Source: an uncultured Sutterella sp.
GTDB taxonomy: Bacteria > Pseudomonadota > Gammaproteobacteria > Burkholderiales > Burkholderiaceae_F
Direction of reading: 5' to 3'
Length of the DNA stretch: 11,664 bases
Assembly (NCBI GenBank): GCA_900538905.1
Contig: UPZS01000051.1
Span: 1-11,664 of the forward strand
The position numbers and the translations under genes were made by a program. The stretch's first letter is position 1; each line of letters begins with the position of its first letter. The notes below the pieces were generated by a model. The model worked only from the letters and a program-made list of their open reading frames with translations. It was not told where the DNA came from and searched no databases. Below are positions 1 through 5,854 of this stretch, piece by piece.

Positions 1-1
1 C

Positions 2-52
2 CTGTTGGATTTGCTGGGAATAGAAAAACTCCCGGGCTACCTCAATCGTTAG
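2..52 (+). CDS. Possible 3' end of an upstream + strand gene
   Basis: From base 2 one frame reads LLDLLGIEKLPGYLNR and then a TAG stop at 50-52. The residue mix is protein-like and a hairpin with a T-run on the same strand follows at 88-133, as expected after a gene end. Only 16 codons are visible, so the family cannot be named, and an open frame this short can arise by chance; frame 1 is also open to base 60. This is a weak call, made from position and composition only. Confidence 0.2.
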   Translation: MLDLLGIEKLPGYLNR

Positions 53-74
53 TGATCTAGTAGGCCGGGAGTTT
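24..74 (-). terminator. Inverted repeat, possible minus-strand terminator
   Basis: A perfect 10-bp inverted repeat pairs 26-35 (AAACTCCCGG) with 65-74 (CCGGGAGTTT). Read on the minus strand the stem is followed by five T residues (complement of 24-28), the layout of a Rho-independent terminator for transcripts coming from the regulator at 152-532. The 29-nt loop is long for a terminator and would contain the stop codon of the possible upstream gene, so it could instead be an RNA structure around that gene's end. Confidence 0.4.
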
Positions 75-87
75 GGGACAAAAGCAG

Positions 88-133
88 AAACCGCCGGACG
101 ACGGGAGTTTTTTCCCGTTGAACGGCGGTTTTT
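88..133 (+). terminator. Rho-independent terminator, probably bidirectional
   Basis: Outer arms 88-96 (AAACCGCCG) and 123-131 (CGGCGGTTT) pair perfectly. Inside them a second perfect 6-bp stem pairs 101-106 (ACGGGA) with 113-118 (TCCCGT). The + strand side runs into a T-tract (129-133). On the minus strand the stem ends in GGCGGTTT with another T4 soon after, so it may also end the transcript of the minus-strand gene that stops at 152. Confidence 0.7.
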
Positions 134-151
134 CTTAGCGAAGATTGTGAC

Positions 152-532
152 TTACCGTAGAGTGTCGCGGATTTTCTTCTTGATGTTTTCTTTGAGATTG
201 GGAGCCAATCGCTCAAGCGCATCAAGCGTCATGAAGACGGAAGTCTTACCGCGTAGCGAAAGCTCACGGAAGCGGTTCAAGAGCTCGCTCTCTTCCTGCA
301 CAGGGCGATAACGGTCGCCGGTGATGATGAACATGACGTCAAAGCCGATGGAGTAGAGTCGCTGCATGCTGAAAATGCCGGGATCGTCTTCTCCGGATTC
401 GTACTGAAGGTAAACCTCCAGTTGAACTCCGAGAAGCTGCGCAATTTGCAGCTCGGTGTAATTGAGTCTGCGGCGCTCCTGGGCGAGTCGCTCCCCGATG
501 GCTCGTCTTTGTTTTGTCGTTGTGAGGGCCAT
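152..532 (-). CDS. XRE/Cro-CI-type helix-turn-helix regulator
   Basis: A 126-residue DNA-binding protein. Residues about 10-72 form the lambda-repressor-like HTH domain: the IGERLAQERRRLNYTELQIA stretch, then a recognition-helix segment around LLGVQLEVYLQYESGE, ending in the FDVMFIITGDRY segment typical of phage-type repressors. The C-terminal 50 residues (ESELLNRFRELSLRGKTSVF and on) look helical, probably for dimerisation; there is no peptidase or ligand domain. I chose the ATG at 532. A longer frame exists, but its start is a TTG at 571 that lies inside a perfect dyad. The gene stands alone, followed by terminators at 88-133 and 24-74. The HTH family call is firm; target genes and effector are unknown. 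Autoregulation through the dyad at 546-573 is an inference. Confidence 0.85.
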   Translation of the reverse strand: MALTTTKQRRAIGERLAQERRRLNYTELQIAQLLGVQLEVYLQYESGEDDPGIFSMQRLYSIGFDVMFIITGDRYRPVQEESELLNRFRELSLRGKTSVFMTLDALERLAPNLKENIKKKIRDTLR

Positions 533-545
533 TGTTCTCGAAAGG

Positions 546-573
546 CGTTGATTTTTTGAAATAAAAATCAACG
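546..573 (-). promoter_or_regulatory. Perfect dyad just upstream of the XRE gene
   Basis: CGTTGATTTTT (546-556) and AAAAATCAACG (563-573) are perfect 11-bp inverted arms around a 6-bp centre. The near arm lies 13 bp upstream of the ATG at 532. Further upstream on the minus strand a TATACT hexamer (596-601) could be the -10 element, with no good -35. If transcription starts near there, the dyad lies in the early transcribed region, where it could be an operator for the regulator itself or an RNA hairpin over the ribosome-binding region. The symmetry is seen; the function is inferred. Confidence 0.5.
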
Positions 574-649
574 GCTAAGGATTAACTAGAACAAAAGTAT
601 AACGGCTGACACAGCGTCCGAACGCGTGATTTTGTTTCCGTTTGCACAC

Positions 650-688
650 AAAAACAGCCCGGCAAAGAAAAAGACTCTGTCGGGCTGT
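650..688 (-). terminator. Rho-independent terminator of aspS
   Basis: ACAGCCCG (654-661) and CGGGCTGT (681-688) form a perfect 8-bp stem. On the minus strand the second arm runs into five T residues (complement of 650-654). It sits about 50 bp past the aspS stop codon on the same strand, so it ends that transcript. The 19-nt loop is somewhat long. Confidence 0.7.
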
Positions 689-692
689 CTGA

Positions 693-724
693 GGTGCATG
701 CGCTAGAGATTAGGCTCATGCACC
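693..724 (-). repeat. Inverted repeat between aspS stop and its terminator
   Basis: GGTGCATG (693-700) pairs perfectly with CATGCACC (717-724) across a 16-nt loop. It begins 13 bp after the aspS stop and precedes the terminator hairpin at 654-688. No T-run follows, so it is more likely an mRNA 3'-end stabilising stem than a terminator. Confidence 0.4.
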
Positions 725-737
725 CGCGCAGAAGAAA

Positions 738-2540
738 TTAGTCCTTCTTGGGTTCGTTGCGCAAACGAATGTGCAGTTCACGCAACTGCTTTTCATCAAC
801 CGGGCTCGGAGCGCCGGTGAGCAAGCACTGGGCGCGCTGCGTCTTCGGGAAGGCGATCACATCGCGAATGGAGGGTGCACCCGCCATCATCGTGACGATA
901 CGGTCCAGACCGAAGGCGATGCCGCCGTGAGGAGGCGCACCGTACTGCAGGGCGTCAAGCAGGAAGCCGAACTTAAGCTTGGCTTCTTCCGGACCAATCT
1001 TCAGTGCGCTGAAGACCTTGCTCTGAACATCGGCACGGTGGATACGGACGGAACCGCCACCGATTTCCCAGCCGTTCAAAACCATGTCGTAGGCCTTGGC
1101 GTAGCAGTTTTCGGGATCGGTTTCGAGCAGATCCACGCATTCGTCCTTGGGCGAGGTGAACGGATGGTGGCAGGCCACCCAACGATCTTCCTCTTCGGAG
1201 TATTCAAACATCGGGAAGTCGACGACCCACAACGGGCGCCAGCCTTCTTCAAAGAGACCGTTCTTCTTGCCGAATTCGCTGTGACCAATCTTCAGACGCA
1301 GAGCGCCGAGGCTGTCGTAAACGATCTTGGCTTTGTCGGCACCGAAGAAGATCACGTCACCGGACTGAGCGCCTGTGACTTCGACAAGTTTGGCGACGAC
1401 TTCGTCGGAGAGGTTCTTCACCACAGGTCCCTGCATGCCTTCACGGCCGGCCGCGACATCGTTGATCTTGATGTAGGCCAGCCCCTTGGCGCCGTAAATC
1501 TTGACGTACTCGGTGTAGCCGTCGATTTCGGAGCGCGGCATGGCGGCGGCGCCAGGAACACGAAGAGCGACAACCTTGCCGTTGTGGATGGACTTCACGG
1601 AGGTGAAGACCTTGAATTCACTGTTGGCGACGATGTCGGTGACTTCAACGAGCTTGAGCTTGACGCGCAGGTCAGGTTTGTCGGAACCGTAGTCGGCCAT
1701 TGCCTGCTTGTAAGGCATCACGAGGAAGCGTTCGCCGTCCCCTGCGAGATCAACGTCGAGAACCTGCTTGAAGACGCGGCGGATCAGGTTTTCCATGATC
1801 TCGCGGATCTCTTCTTCGTTGAGGAACGACGTTTCAATATCAACCTGGGTGAATTCGGGCTGACGGTCGGCACGCAGGTCTTCGTCGCGGAAGCACTTGA
1901 CGATCTGATAGTAGCGGTCGAAGCCGGCGATCATCAGAAGCTGCTTGAAGAGCTGCGGCGACTGCGGCAGAGCAAAGAAGTGGCCGTCCATCGTGCGGGA
2001 GGGAACGAGGTAATCGCGGGCGCCTTCGGGCGTGGACTTGGTGAGGAACGGCGTTTCGATGTCGATGAAGCCGTTTTCGTCCAGGAAGTGACGGAAAGCC
2101 TGAGCGACCTTGAAGCGCAGCTTGAGGTTGCGCTGCATTTGCTGACGGCGCAGATCCAGAACGCGATAGGTCAGGCGAGCCGATTCGCTCACTGTGTCGT
2201 CGTCAAGTTGGAAGGGCGGCGGCAGTGACGGATTGAGGATTTCGAGCTTCTGGCAAAGAACTTCGACGCCGCCCGAGATCAGGTGTTCGTTCTTGGTGCC
2301 TTCGGGACGAGCACGCACGACGCCGACCACGGCCAGGCAGAACTCGTTGCGCACCTTGTCGGCCGTAGCGAACACATCGGGACGGTCCGGATCGCAAACC
2401 ACCTGCACAAGACCTTCACGGTCGCGCAAGTCGATGAAAATCACGCCGCCGTGGTCACGACGACGATGAGCCCACCCGTAGAGGGTGACGGTCTGGCCGA
2501 TGAGTTTCTCGTCGACCAAGCCACTGTATGTGGTACGCAT
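738..2540 (-). CDS. aspS: Aspartyl-tRNA synthetase (probably non-discriminating)
   Basis: A 600-residue class IIb synthetase that charges tRNA with aspartate in the cytosol; the usual bacterial size is about 590. Residues 1-105 are the OB-fold anticodon-binding domain. Motif 1 lies around 158-177 ([20 protein letters not shown]), motif 2 at 217-232 ([16 protein letters not shown]) and motif 3 at 539-548 ([10 protein letters not shown]). The bacterial GAD insertion domain lies between motifs 2 and 3, about 290-425. The ATG at 2540 has GGAG five bases upstream. Position 30 is His and 81 is Gly, where E. coli AspRS has Leu30 and Lys81; these are the positions linked to tRNA-Asn tolerance in Pseudomonas AspRS, so a role in charging tRNA-Asn for GatCAB is likely. 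It is monocistronic, with its own terminator at 650-688. Confidence 0.97.
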   Translation of the reverse strand: MRTTYSGLVDEKLIGQTVTLYGWAHRRRDHGGVIFIDLRDREGLVQVVCDPDRPDVFATADKVRNEFCLAVVGVVRARPEGTKNEHLISGGVEVLCQKLEILNPSLPPPFQLDDDTVSESARLTYRVLDLRRQQMQRNLKLRFKVAQAFRHFLDENGFIDIETPFLTKSTPEGARDYLVPSRTMDGHFFALPQSPQLFKQLLMIAGFDRYYQIVKCFRDEDLRADRQPEFTQVDIETSFLNEEEIREIMENLIRRVFKQVLDVDLAGDGERFLVMPYKQAMADYGSDKPDLRVKLKLVEVTDIVANSEFKVFTSVKSIHNGKVVALRVPGAAAMPRSEIDGYTEYVKIYGAKGLAYIKINDVAAGREGMQGPVVKNLSDEVVAKLVEVTGAQSGDVIFFGADKAKIVYDSLGALRLKIGHSEFGKKNGLFEEGWRPLWVVDFPMFEYSEEEDRWVACHHPFTSPKDECVDLLETDPENCYAKAYDMVLNGWEIGGGSVRIHRADVQSKVFSALKIGPEEAKLKFGFLLDALQYGAPPHGGIAFGLDRIVTMMAGAPSIRDVIAFPKTQRAQCLLTGAPSPVDEKQLRELHIRLRNEPKKD

Positions 2541-2571
2541 AATTGCTCCGGTTTCCTGTTTTTCTTTGTTT

Positions 2572-2612
2572 CGGCCCGAACCGGGCCGTGCCGCACATCA
2601 AAAAGCACGGCC
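2572..2612 (-). promoter_or_regulatory. aspS upstream region with two mutually exclusive hairpins
   Basis: Two perfect GC-rich stems compete for the same bases. Stem A pairs 2584-2591 (GGCCGTGC) with 2605-2612 (GCACGGCC). Stem B pairs 2572-2578 (CGGCCCG) with 2582-2588 (CGGGCCG) around a 3-nt loop. They share 2584-2588. On the minus strand, stem A is made first and stem B lies nearer the aspS start. Neither is followed by a T-run in either direction, so they are not plain terminators. Whether both are transcribed depends on an unmapped start site; a weak -10-like TAATCT (complement of 2616-2621) would begin transcription inside stem A. Confidence 0.35.
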
Positions 2613-2743
2613 TTCAGATTACACAATGAGGCAATATTTTAATGCCTGCGGGCTTTCTTTGCGCGGACTTTGATAGGCTGTCGTTGCCAATCGGACACTT
2701 CGACGGAAGCAATCCGGCACAAAGAGCAATGATGGTTCACGAG

Positions 2744-2777
2744 TTGACAGGCATCCATAAGCAGAACTGCTTACAAT
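2744..2777 (+). promoter_or_regulatory. Promoter-like element with dyad in a long spacer, before the phosphomannomutase gene
   Basis: A perfect TTGACA (2744-2749) and a good -10, TACAAT (2772-2777), are separated by 22 bp, about 5 more than optimal for sigma-70. The spacer contains a perfect dyad, TAAGCAG-AA-CTGCTTA (2758-2773), whose right arm touches the -10. Long-spacer promoters with a dyad in the spacer are the pattern used by MerR-family activators, though those usually have 19-20 bp. The start codon of the downstream gene is at 2834. The sequence is plain; the function is inferred. Confidence 0.4.
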
Positions 2778-2833
2778 GCAGAAAACTGCCGAACAGGCGA
2801 GTGCGCCGTTTCATTCACACAAAGAGAATTTCT

Positions 2834-4219
2834 ATGCAGCTTGATCGTTCTATTTTCAAGGCCTACGACATTCGCGGCATTGTCGGAAAGACGCTTACCG
2901 AAGACGTTGTGCGCAGCGTTGGCGAAGTGCTTGGCACCTGGGCCGCGCGCAAGGGGATCCAAACGATGTGCGTCGGACGCGATGGGCGCCTTTCCGGGCC
3001 GTCTCTTTCAGCGGCTCTCATGCAGGGTATCGTGTCTGCAGGTGTCAACGTTAAGGACATCGGCATGCAGCCTACACCGGTGCTTTATTTCGCTACCCAT
3101 CACTTCGGTTGCGGTTCGGGCGTTGCGGTTACCGGTTCGCACAATCCTTCGGAATACAACGGTCTGAAGATGATGTTGGGCGGTCTGACGCTCTTCGGTC
3201 ACGAAATTGCGGCGATTGCCGATGCGATCGAGGCCGGAGATGTGATCAAAGCCGACGTGCCGGGTACGATAGAAACGGTGGATGTGACACCTGCTTATCT
3301 TGAAAAAATCTGCGGCAATGTGAAGCTTGCGCGCCGCATGAAGGTTGCTGTCGATTGTGGCAACGGCGTGGCCGGCCCCATAGCAGCTCGCCTTTTTGAA
3401 GGACTGGGAGCAGACATCGAGCCGCTTTACTTCGAAATCGACGGCAACTTCCCGCATCACCATCCCGATCCGAGTAAGCCCGCCAACCTCAATGACTTGA
3501 TTCGGGCGGTGCAAGCAGGCGACGCCGAACTCGGTTTGGCTTTTGACGGCGATGCTGACCGATTGGGTGTTGTGACGCGTTCGGGCAACATCATTTATCC
3601 CGACCGTCAGATGATGCTTTTTGCTGAAGACATCCTAAAGCATCATCCGGGTGCTCAGATTATCTATGACGTCAAGTGCACGCGCGCTTTGGTGCCGTGG
3701 ATTCGCGAGCGTGGTGGAGTGCCCACGATCAGCGCAACGGGACATTCGCTTGTGAAAGCACGTTTGCGTGAGACGGGGGCTCCGTTTGCGGGGGAAATGA
3801 GCGGTCATCTGTTCTTTAACGACGGACGTTGGCCCGGCTTTGACGACGGTTTGTATGCTGCAGCGCGTTTGCTCGAAATTTTGAGTCGCAGCGACAATCC
3901 TTCTGCGGTACTCGATGCGCTGCCTACGGCTGTCAATACGCCTGAACTGCACATTGAATTTGCTAAGGAAGGCGAAAATAAGGCCTTTATCGAAAAACTG
4001 CGCCAGGCGGCGAAGTTTGACGATGCCGAAGACGTGGTTCTGATCGACGGCCTGCGTGTGGAATTCAAGGACGGTTTTGCTTTGGCGCGTTCGTCCAACA
4101 CGACGCCGGTGGCGGTGATTCGCGTTGAAGGCGATACGCCCGAAGCACTCGAGCGCATCAAAGAGCGCTTTGCCGCGTTCATCCTCTCGGTGGATCCGAC
4201 GGTGAAGCTTCCGTTCTGA
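2834..4219 (+). CDS. Phosphomannomutase/phosphoglucomutase (AlgC-type)
   Basis: A 461-residue alpha-D-phosphohexomutase that interconverts sugar 1- and 6-phosphates (mannose and/or glucose), feeding GDP-mannose, LPS and exopolysaccharide synthesis in the cytosol. Catalytic phosphoserine: Ser102 in TGSHNP (100-105). Metal loop: DGDADR at 238-243. Sugar-specificity loop: GEMSGH at 320-325, the type that accepts both mannose and glucose. Phosphate-binding loop: RSSNTTP at 419-425. Length and spacing match AlgC of Pseudomonas (about 463). I chose the ATG at 2834, with an AAGAGA ribosome-binding site (2822-2827), because homology begins at once (RSIFKAYDIRGIVG). The frame extends 64 codons upstream, but that part covers the promoter-like element and has no family likeness. 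The gene is alone, convergent with larC. manB, algC or pgm could all be used as its name. Confidence 0.95.
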   Translation: MQLDRSIFKAYDIRGIVGKTLTEDVVRSVGEVLGTWAARKGIQTMCVGRDGRLSGPSLSAALMQGIVSAGVNVKDIGMQPTPVLYFATHHFGCGSGVAVTGSHNPSEYNGLKMMLGGLTLFGHEIAAIADAIEAGDVIKADVPGTIETVDVTPAYLEKICGNVKLARRMKVAVDCGNGVAGPIAARLFEGLGADIEPLYFEIDGNFPHHHPDPSKPANLNDLIRAVQAGDAELGLAFDGDADRLGVVTRSGNIIYPDRQMMLFAEDILKHHPGAQIIYDVKCTRALVPWIRERGGVPTISATGHSLVKARLRETGAPFAGEMSGHLFFNDGRWPGFDDGLYAAARLLEILSRSDNPSAVLDALPTAVNTPELHIEFAKEGENKAFIEKLRQAAKFDDAEDVVLIDGLRVEFKDGFALARSSNTTPVAVIRVEGDTPEALERIKERFAAFILSVDPTVKLPF

Positions 4220-4240
4220 TAACGGTTGATTGACGATGCA

Positions 4241-4277
4241 AAAACGGCGCAAAGACCTAAAGTCGATGCGCCGTTTT
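4241..4277. terminator. Bidirectional terminator between convergent genes
   Basis: AAAACGGCGCA (4241-4251) pairs perfectly over 11 bp with TGCGCCGTTTT (4267-4277), with a 15-nt loop. The A-run on one side and T-run on the other make it work in both directions. It lies between the stop of the mutase gene (4219) and the stop of larC (4298), about 21 bp from each. Confidence 0.85.
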
Positions 4278-4297
4278 CATTGACGCAGGCAAACGCG

Positions 4298-5059
4298 TTA
4301 AAGCGGCTGACCTAGCGCGAACACCAGACCATTGGCACCTTCAAAGGTTTTGCCGGGAGCAAAGGCAGTGACCTGACGTTTAACAAGCATCTCCGGCCAG
4401 GGGCCGAACTGTGCGCCGAGTCCTTTGAGGATGGCTACTCCGGTAGGTGTCACTGTTTCGCCTGTTCCGTTGTAGGGACGCACGGCTACGCCTTCGAGCT
4501 GAGCAAGCGTTGCCGGAGCCGGGTTGGGGACTGCGCCATGGGCGCAACGCACCATACCGTCGGCTAATGGCAAGGGAGAAGCGATGAAGGCAACGGGATT
4601 TACGGAGGTGAAAATTTCAGCAATGAGTCCCACCGACAGAATATTGGTCATGCGGCCCACTTCGTGAAAATGAACGGATTCAAGCGGACTGTTGTGCACG
4701 CGGGCTTCGGCTGAAGCCACGTTGTGCCAGATGCGGTGGGCAACTTCCAGGGCAGCTTCGGAAAGATTCGAGGCCGTGGCGTAATAGTGAAGAATGTCGC
4801 CCGGGGTGCGGTGGACGTGCCCTTCGACGGGAGCGTTGAATCGGGCCGTTACGCCGGCAATGCCGTTGACGGAAAGGGGGTGGACGTCAAGCGAAGCTTG
4901 CGTTTCAGGAAAACGCAGTTTCAGGAGATCGTTTGCCGTTGAAAAAAGTCCCATGCCGCCGACGGCAAAGAGGCCTGCAAGAAGGCTCGCCGCATTTAAT
5001 CCGGCGTGCACGCGCACCGTCAGAACGGGACGGCTTATCACAGTTTTGGAAGGAGACAT
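4298..5059 (-). CDS. larC: LarC1-only nickel-pincer cofactor protein (LarC2 domain absent)
   Basis: LarC inserts nickel into the pincer nucleotide used by LarA, in a CTP-dependent reaction. This 253-residue protein matches only the N-terminal LarC1 part: AEARVHN (117-123), HFHEVG (130-135), PLPLADGMVRCAHG (162-175), GETVTPTG (200-207) and FGPWPEM (218-224). Full-length LarC is about 400-420 residues; the C-terminal LarC2 domain that binds CTP is missing. Only 78 bp separate the stop from the next gene's stop, and a terminator fills that gap, so no frameshifted LarC2 can follow. The usual start motif (CFSGISGDM, acidic) is here HAGLNAASLLAGL (18-30); the Asp after HFHEVG is lost and the His-rich loop is reduced to HVHR. 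The ATG at 5059 lies 3 bp after the larB stop, so the two are translationally linked. Membership is clear; whether it still inserts nickel is open. Confidence 0.85.
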   Translation of the reverse strand: MSPSKTVISRPVLTVRVHAGLNAASLLAGLFAVGGMGLFSTANDLLKLRFPETQASLDVHPLSVNGIAGVTARFNAPVEGHVHRTPGDILHYYATASNLSEAALEVAHRIWHNVASAEARVHNSPLESVHFHEVGRMTNILSVGLIAEIFTSVNPVAFIASPLPLADGMVRCAHGAVPNPAPATLAQLEGVAVRPYNGTGETVTPTGVAILKGLGAQFGPWPEMLVKRQVTAFAPGKTFEGANGLVFALGQPL

Positions 5060-5062
5060 TGC

Positions 5063-5743
5063 TTAGTTTTCCGACGGGTAGATGGCGTTGAGAATGCGGG
5101 CGGCTGCACAGGCAGCTCCGTAACCGTTGTCGATGTTCATGACGGCAAGTCCCGGGGCGCAAGAGGAAAGCATGCTGCTTAGGGCCGCATGTCCTCCTTG
5201 AGCAACGCCGTAGCCCACCGATGTCGGGACAGCAATGAGCGGGCGACTGGTCAGTCCGCCCAGGACGCTTGCAAGTGCCGCATCCAAGCCGGCGGCCACG
5301 ATGACGACATCGGCTTTGTTGATGTCGTTGATGACGCTTTGAATGCGCCACAGGCCCGCTACGCCGCAATCTTCGAAACGTTCGCACGTCCAGCCGAGAT
5401 AGGTAAGAGTGCGCGAGACTTCGCGTGCGACGGCACCGTCGGCGGTGCCGGCAGAAACGATCGCGGCACACCCTTCGGGGCGTTGCGGCATCTTCGCATT
5501 CCATGCTGTACGGCTTAAAGCGTCGTAGTCGTAGGCACGGGTGATTTCTTCCTCAAACGAATAGAAAACGTCTTGCGACAAACGCGTAAAGAGAATCGGA
5601 GCGCTCTTATCCTGAGCAAACCGTTGCAGCAGTGTGTGCAGTGCGCGACGAGGTTTGCCTTCGCAGAAGACGGCTTCGGGCAGGCCGATGCGTTTGGGTC
5701 GATCATTGTCGAATCGAATGCAGGGCGTATTCTTTTCAGTCAT
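5063..5743 (-). CDS. larB: Nickel-pincer cofactor biosynthesis protein LarB
   Basis: A 226-residue PurE-like carboxylase/hydrolase. LarB carboxylates the pyridine ring of nicotinic acid adenine dinucleotide and releases AMP, the first step of pincer-cofactor synthesis. Motifs seen: GLPEAVF (20-26), SAGTADGAVAREV (97-109), AAGLDAALASVLGGL (150-164), PLIAVPTSVGYG (168-179), SSCAPG (193-198) and NIDNGYGAA (203-211). Cys195 in SSCAPG is my candidate for the cysteine that forms the covalent pyridine adduct. LarB is usually about 245 residues; the family's N-terminal helix is missing, with homology starting close to the N-terminus. No other ATG, GTG or TTG lies upstream in frame after the previous stop. 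The ATG at 5743 has no clear Shine-Dalgarno sequence. larA ends 111 bp upstream and a hairpin lies between them; larC follows after 3 bp. Confidence 0.9.
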   Translation of the reverse strand: MTEKNTPCIRFDNDRPKRIGLPEAVFCEGKPRRALHTLLQRFAQDKSAPILFTRLSQDVFYSFEEEITRAYDYDALSRTAWNAKMPQRPEGCAAIVSAGTADGAVAREVSRTLTYLGWTCERFEDCGVAGLWRIQSVINDINKADVVIVAAGLDAALASVLGGLTSRPLIAVPTSVGYGVAQGGHAALSSMLSSCAPGLAVMNIDNGYGAACAAARILNAIYPSEN

Positions 5744-5782
5744 GGCAGGCGGACAAGGAGAAACTTCTTTTCCGAAAGAATA

Positions 5783-5817
5783 GCCCGTGCGGACTTTGGA
5801 AAAGTCTCGGCACGGGC
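5783..5817 (-). promoter_or_regulatory. Hairpin between larA and larB, possible partial terminator
   Basis: GCCCGTGC (5783-5790) pairs perfectly with GCACGGGC (5810-5817). Inside, GACTTT (5792-5797) pairs with AAAGTC (5801-5806) around a 3-nt loop. On the minus strand it is followed by TATTCTTTC, a weak T-rich stretch. Placed after the larA stop and before larB, it could stop part of the transcription or protect the larA message, giving more racemase than cofactor-making protein. Confidence 0.5.
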
Positions 5818-5854
5818 CGAAAAAGAGGATCAGGCAAAAATTTGCGAGGTGGTG

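Noticed and set aside
533..571. Longer start (TTG at 571) for the XRE regulator
   Set aside because: A TTG within a perfect dyad and not needed for the HTH domain; the ATG at 532 is preferred.
771..2228. 485-codon open frame on the + strand opposite aspS
   Set aside because: It lies wholly antisense to a clear aspS; its translation has no family likeness. Codon bias of the real gene explains the open frame.
2642..2833. 64-codon N-terminal extension of the phosphomannomutase
   Set aside because: It covers the promoter-like element and lacks family likeness; homology begins right after the ATG at 2834.
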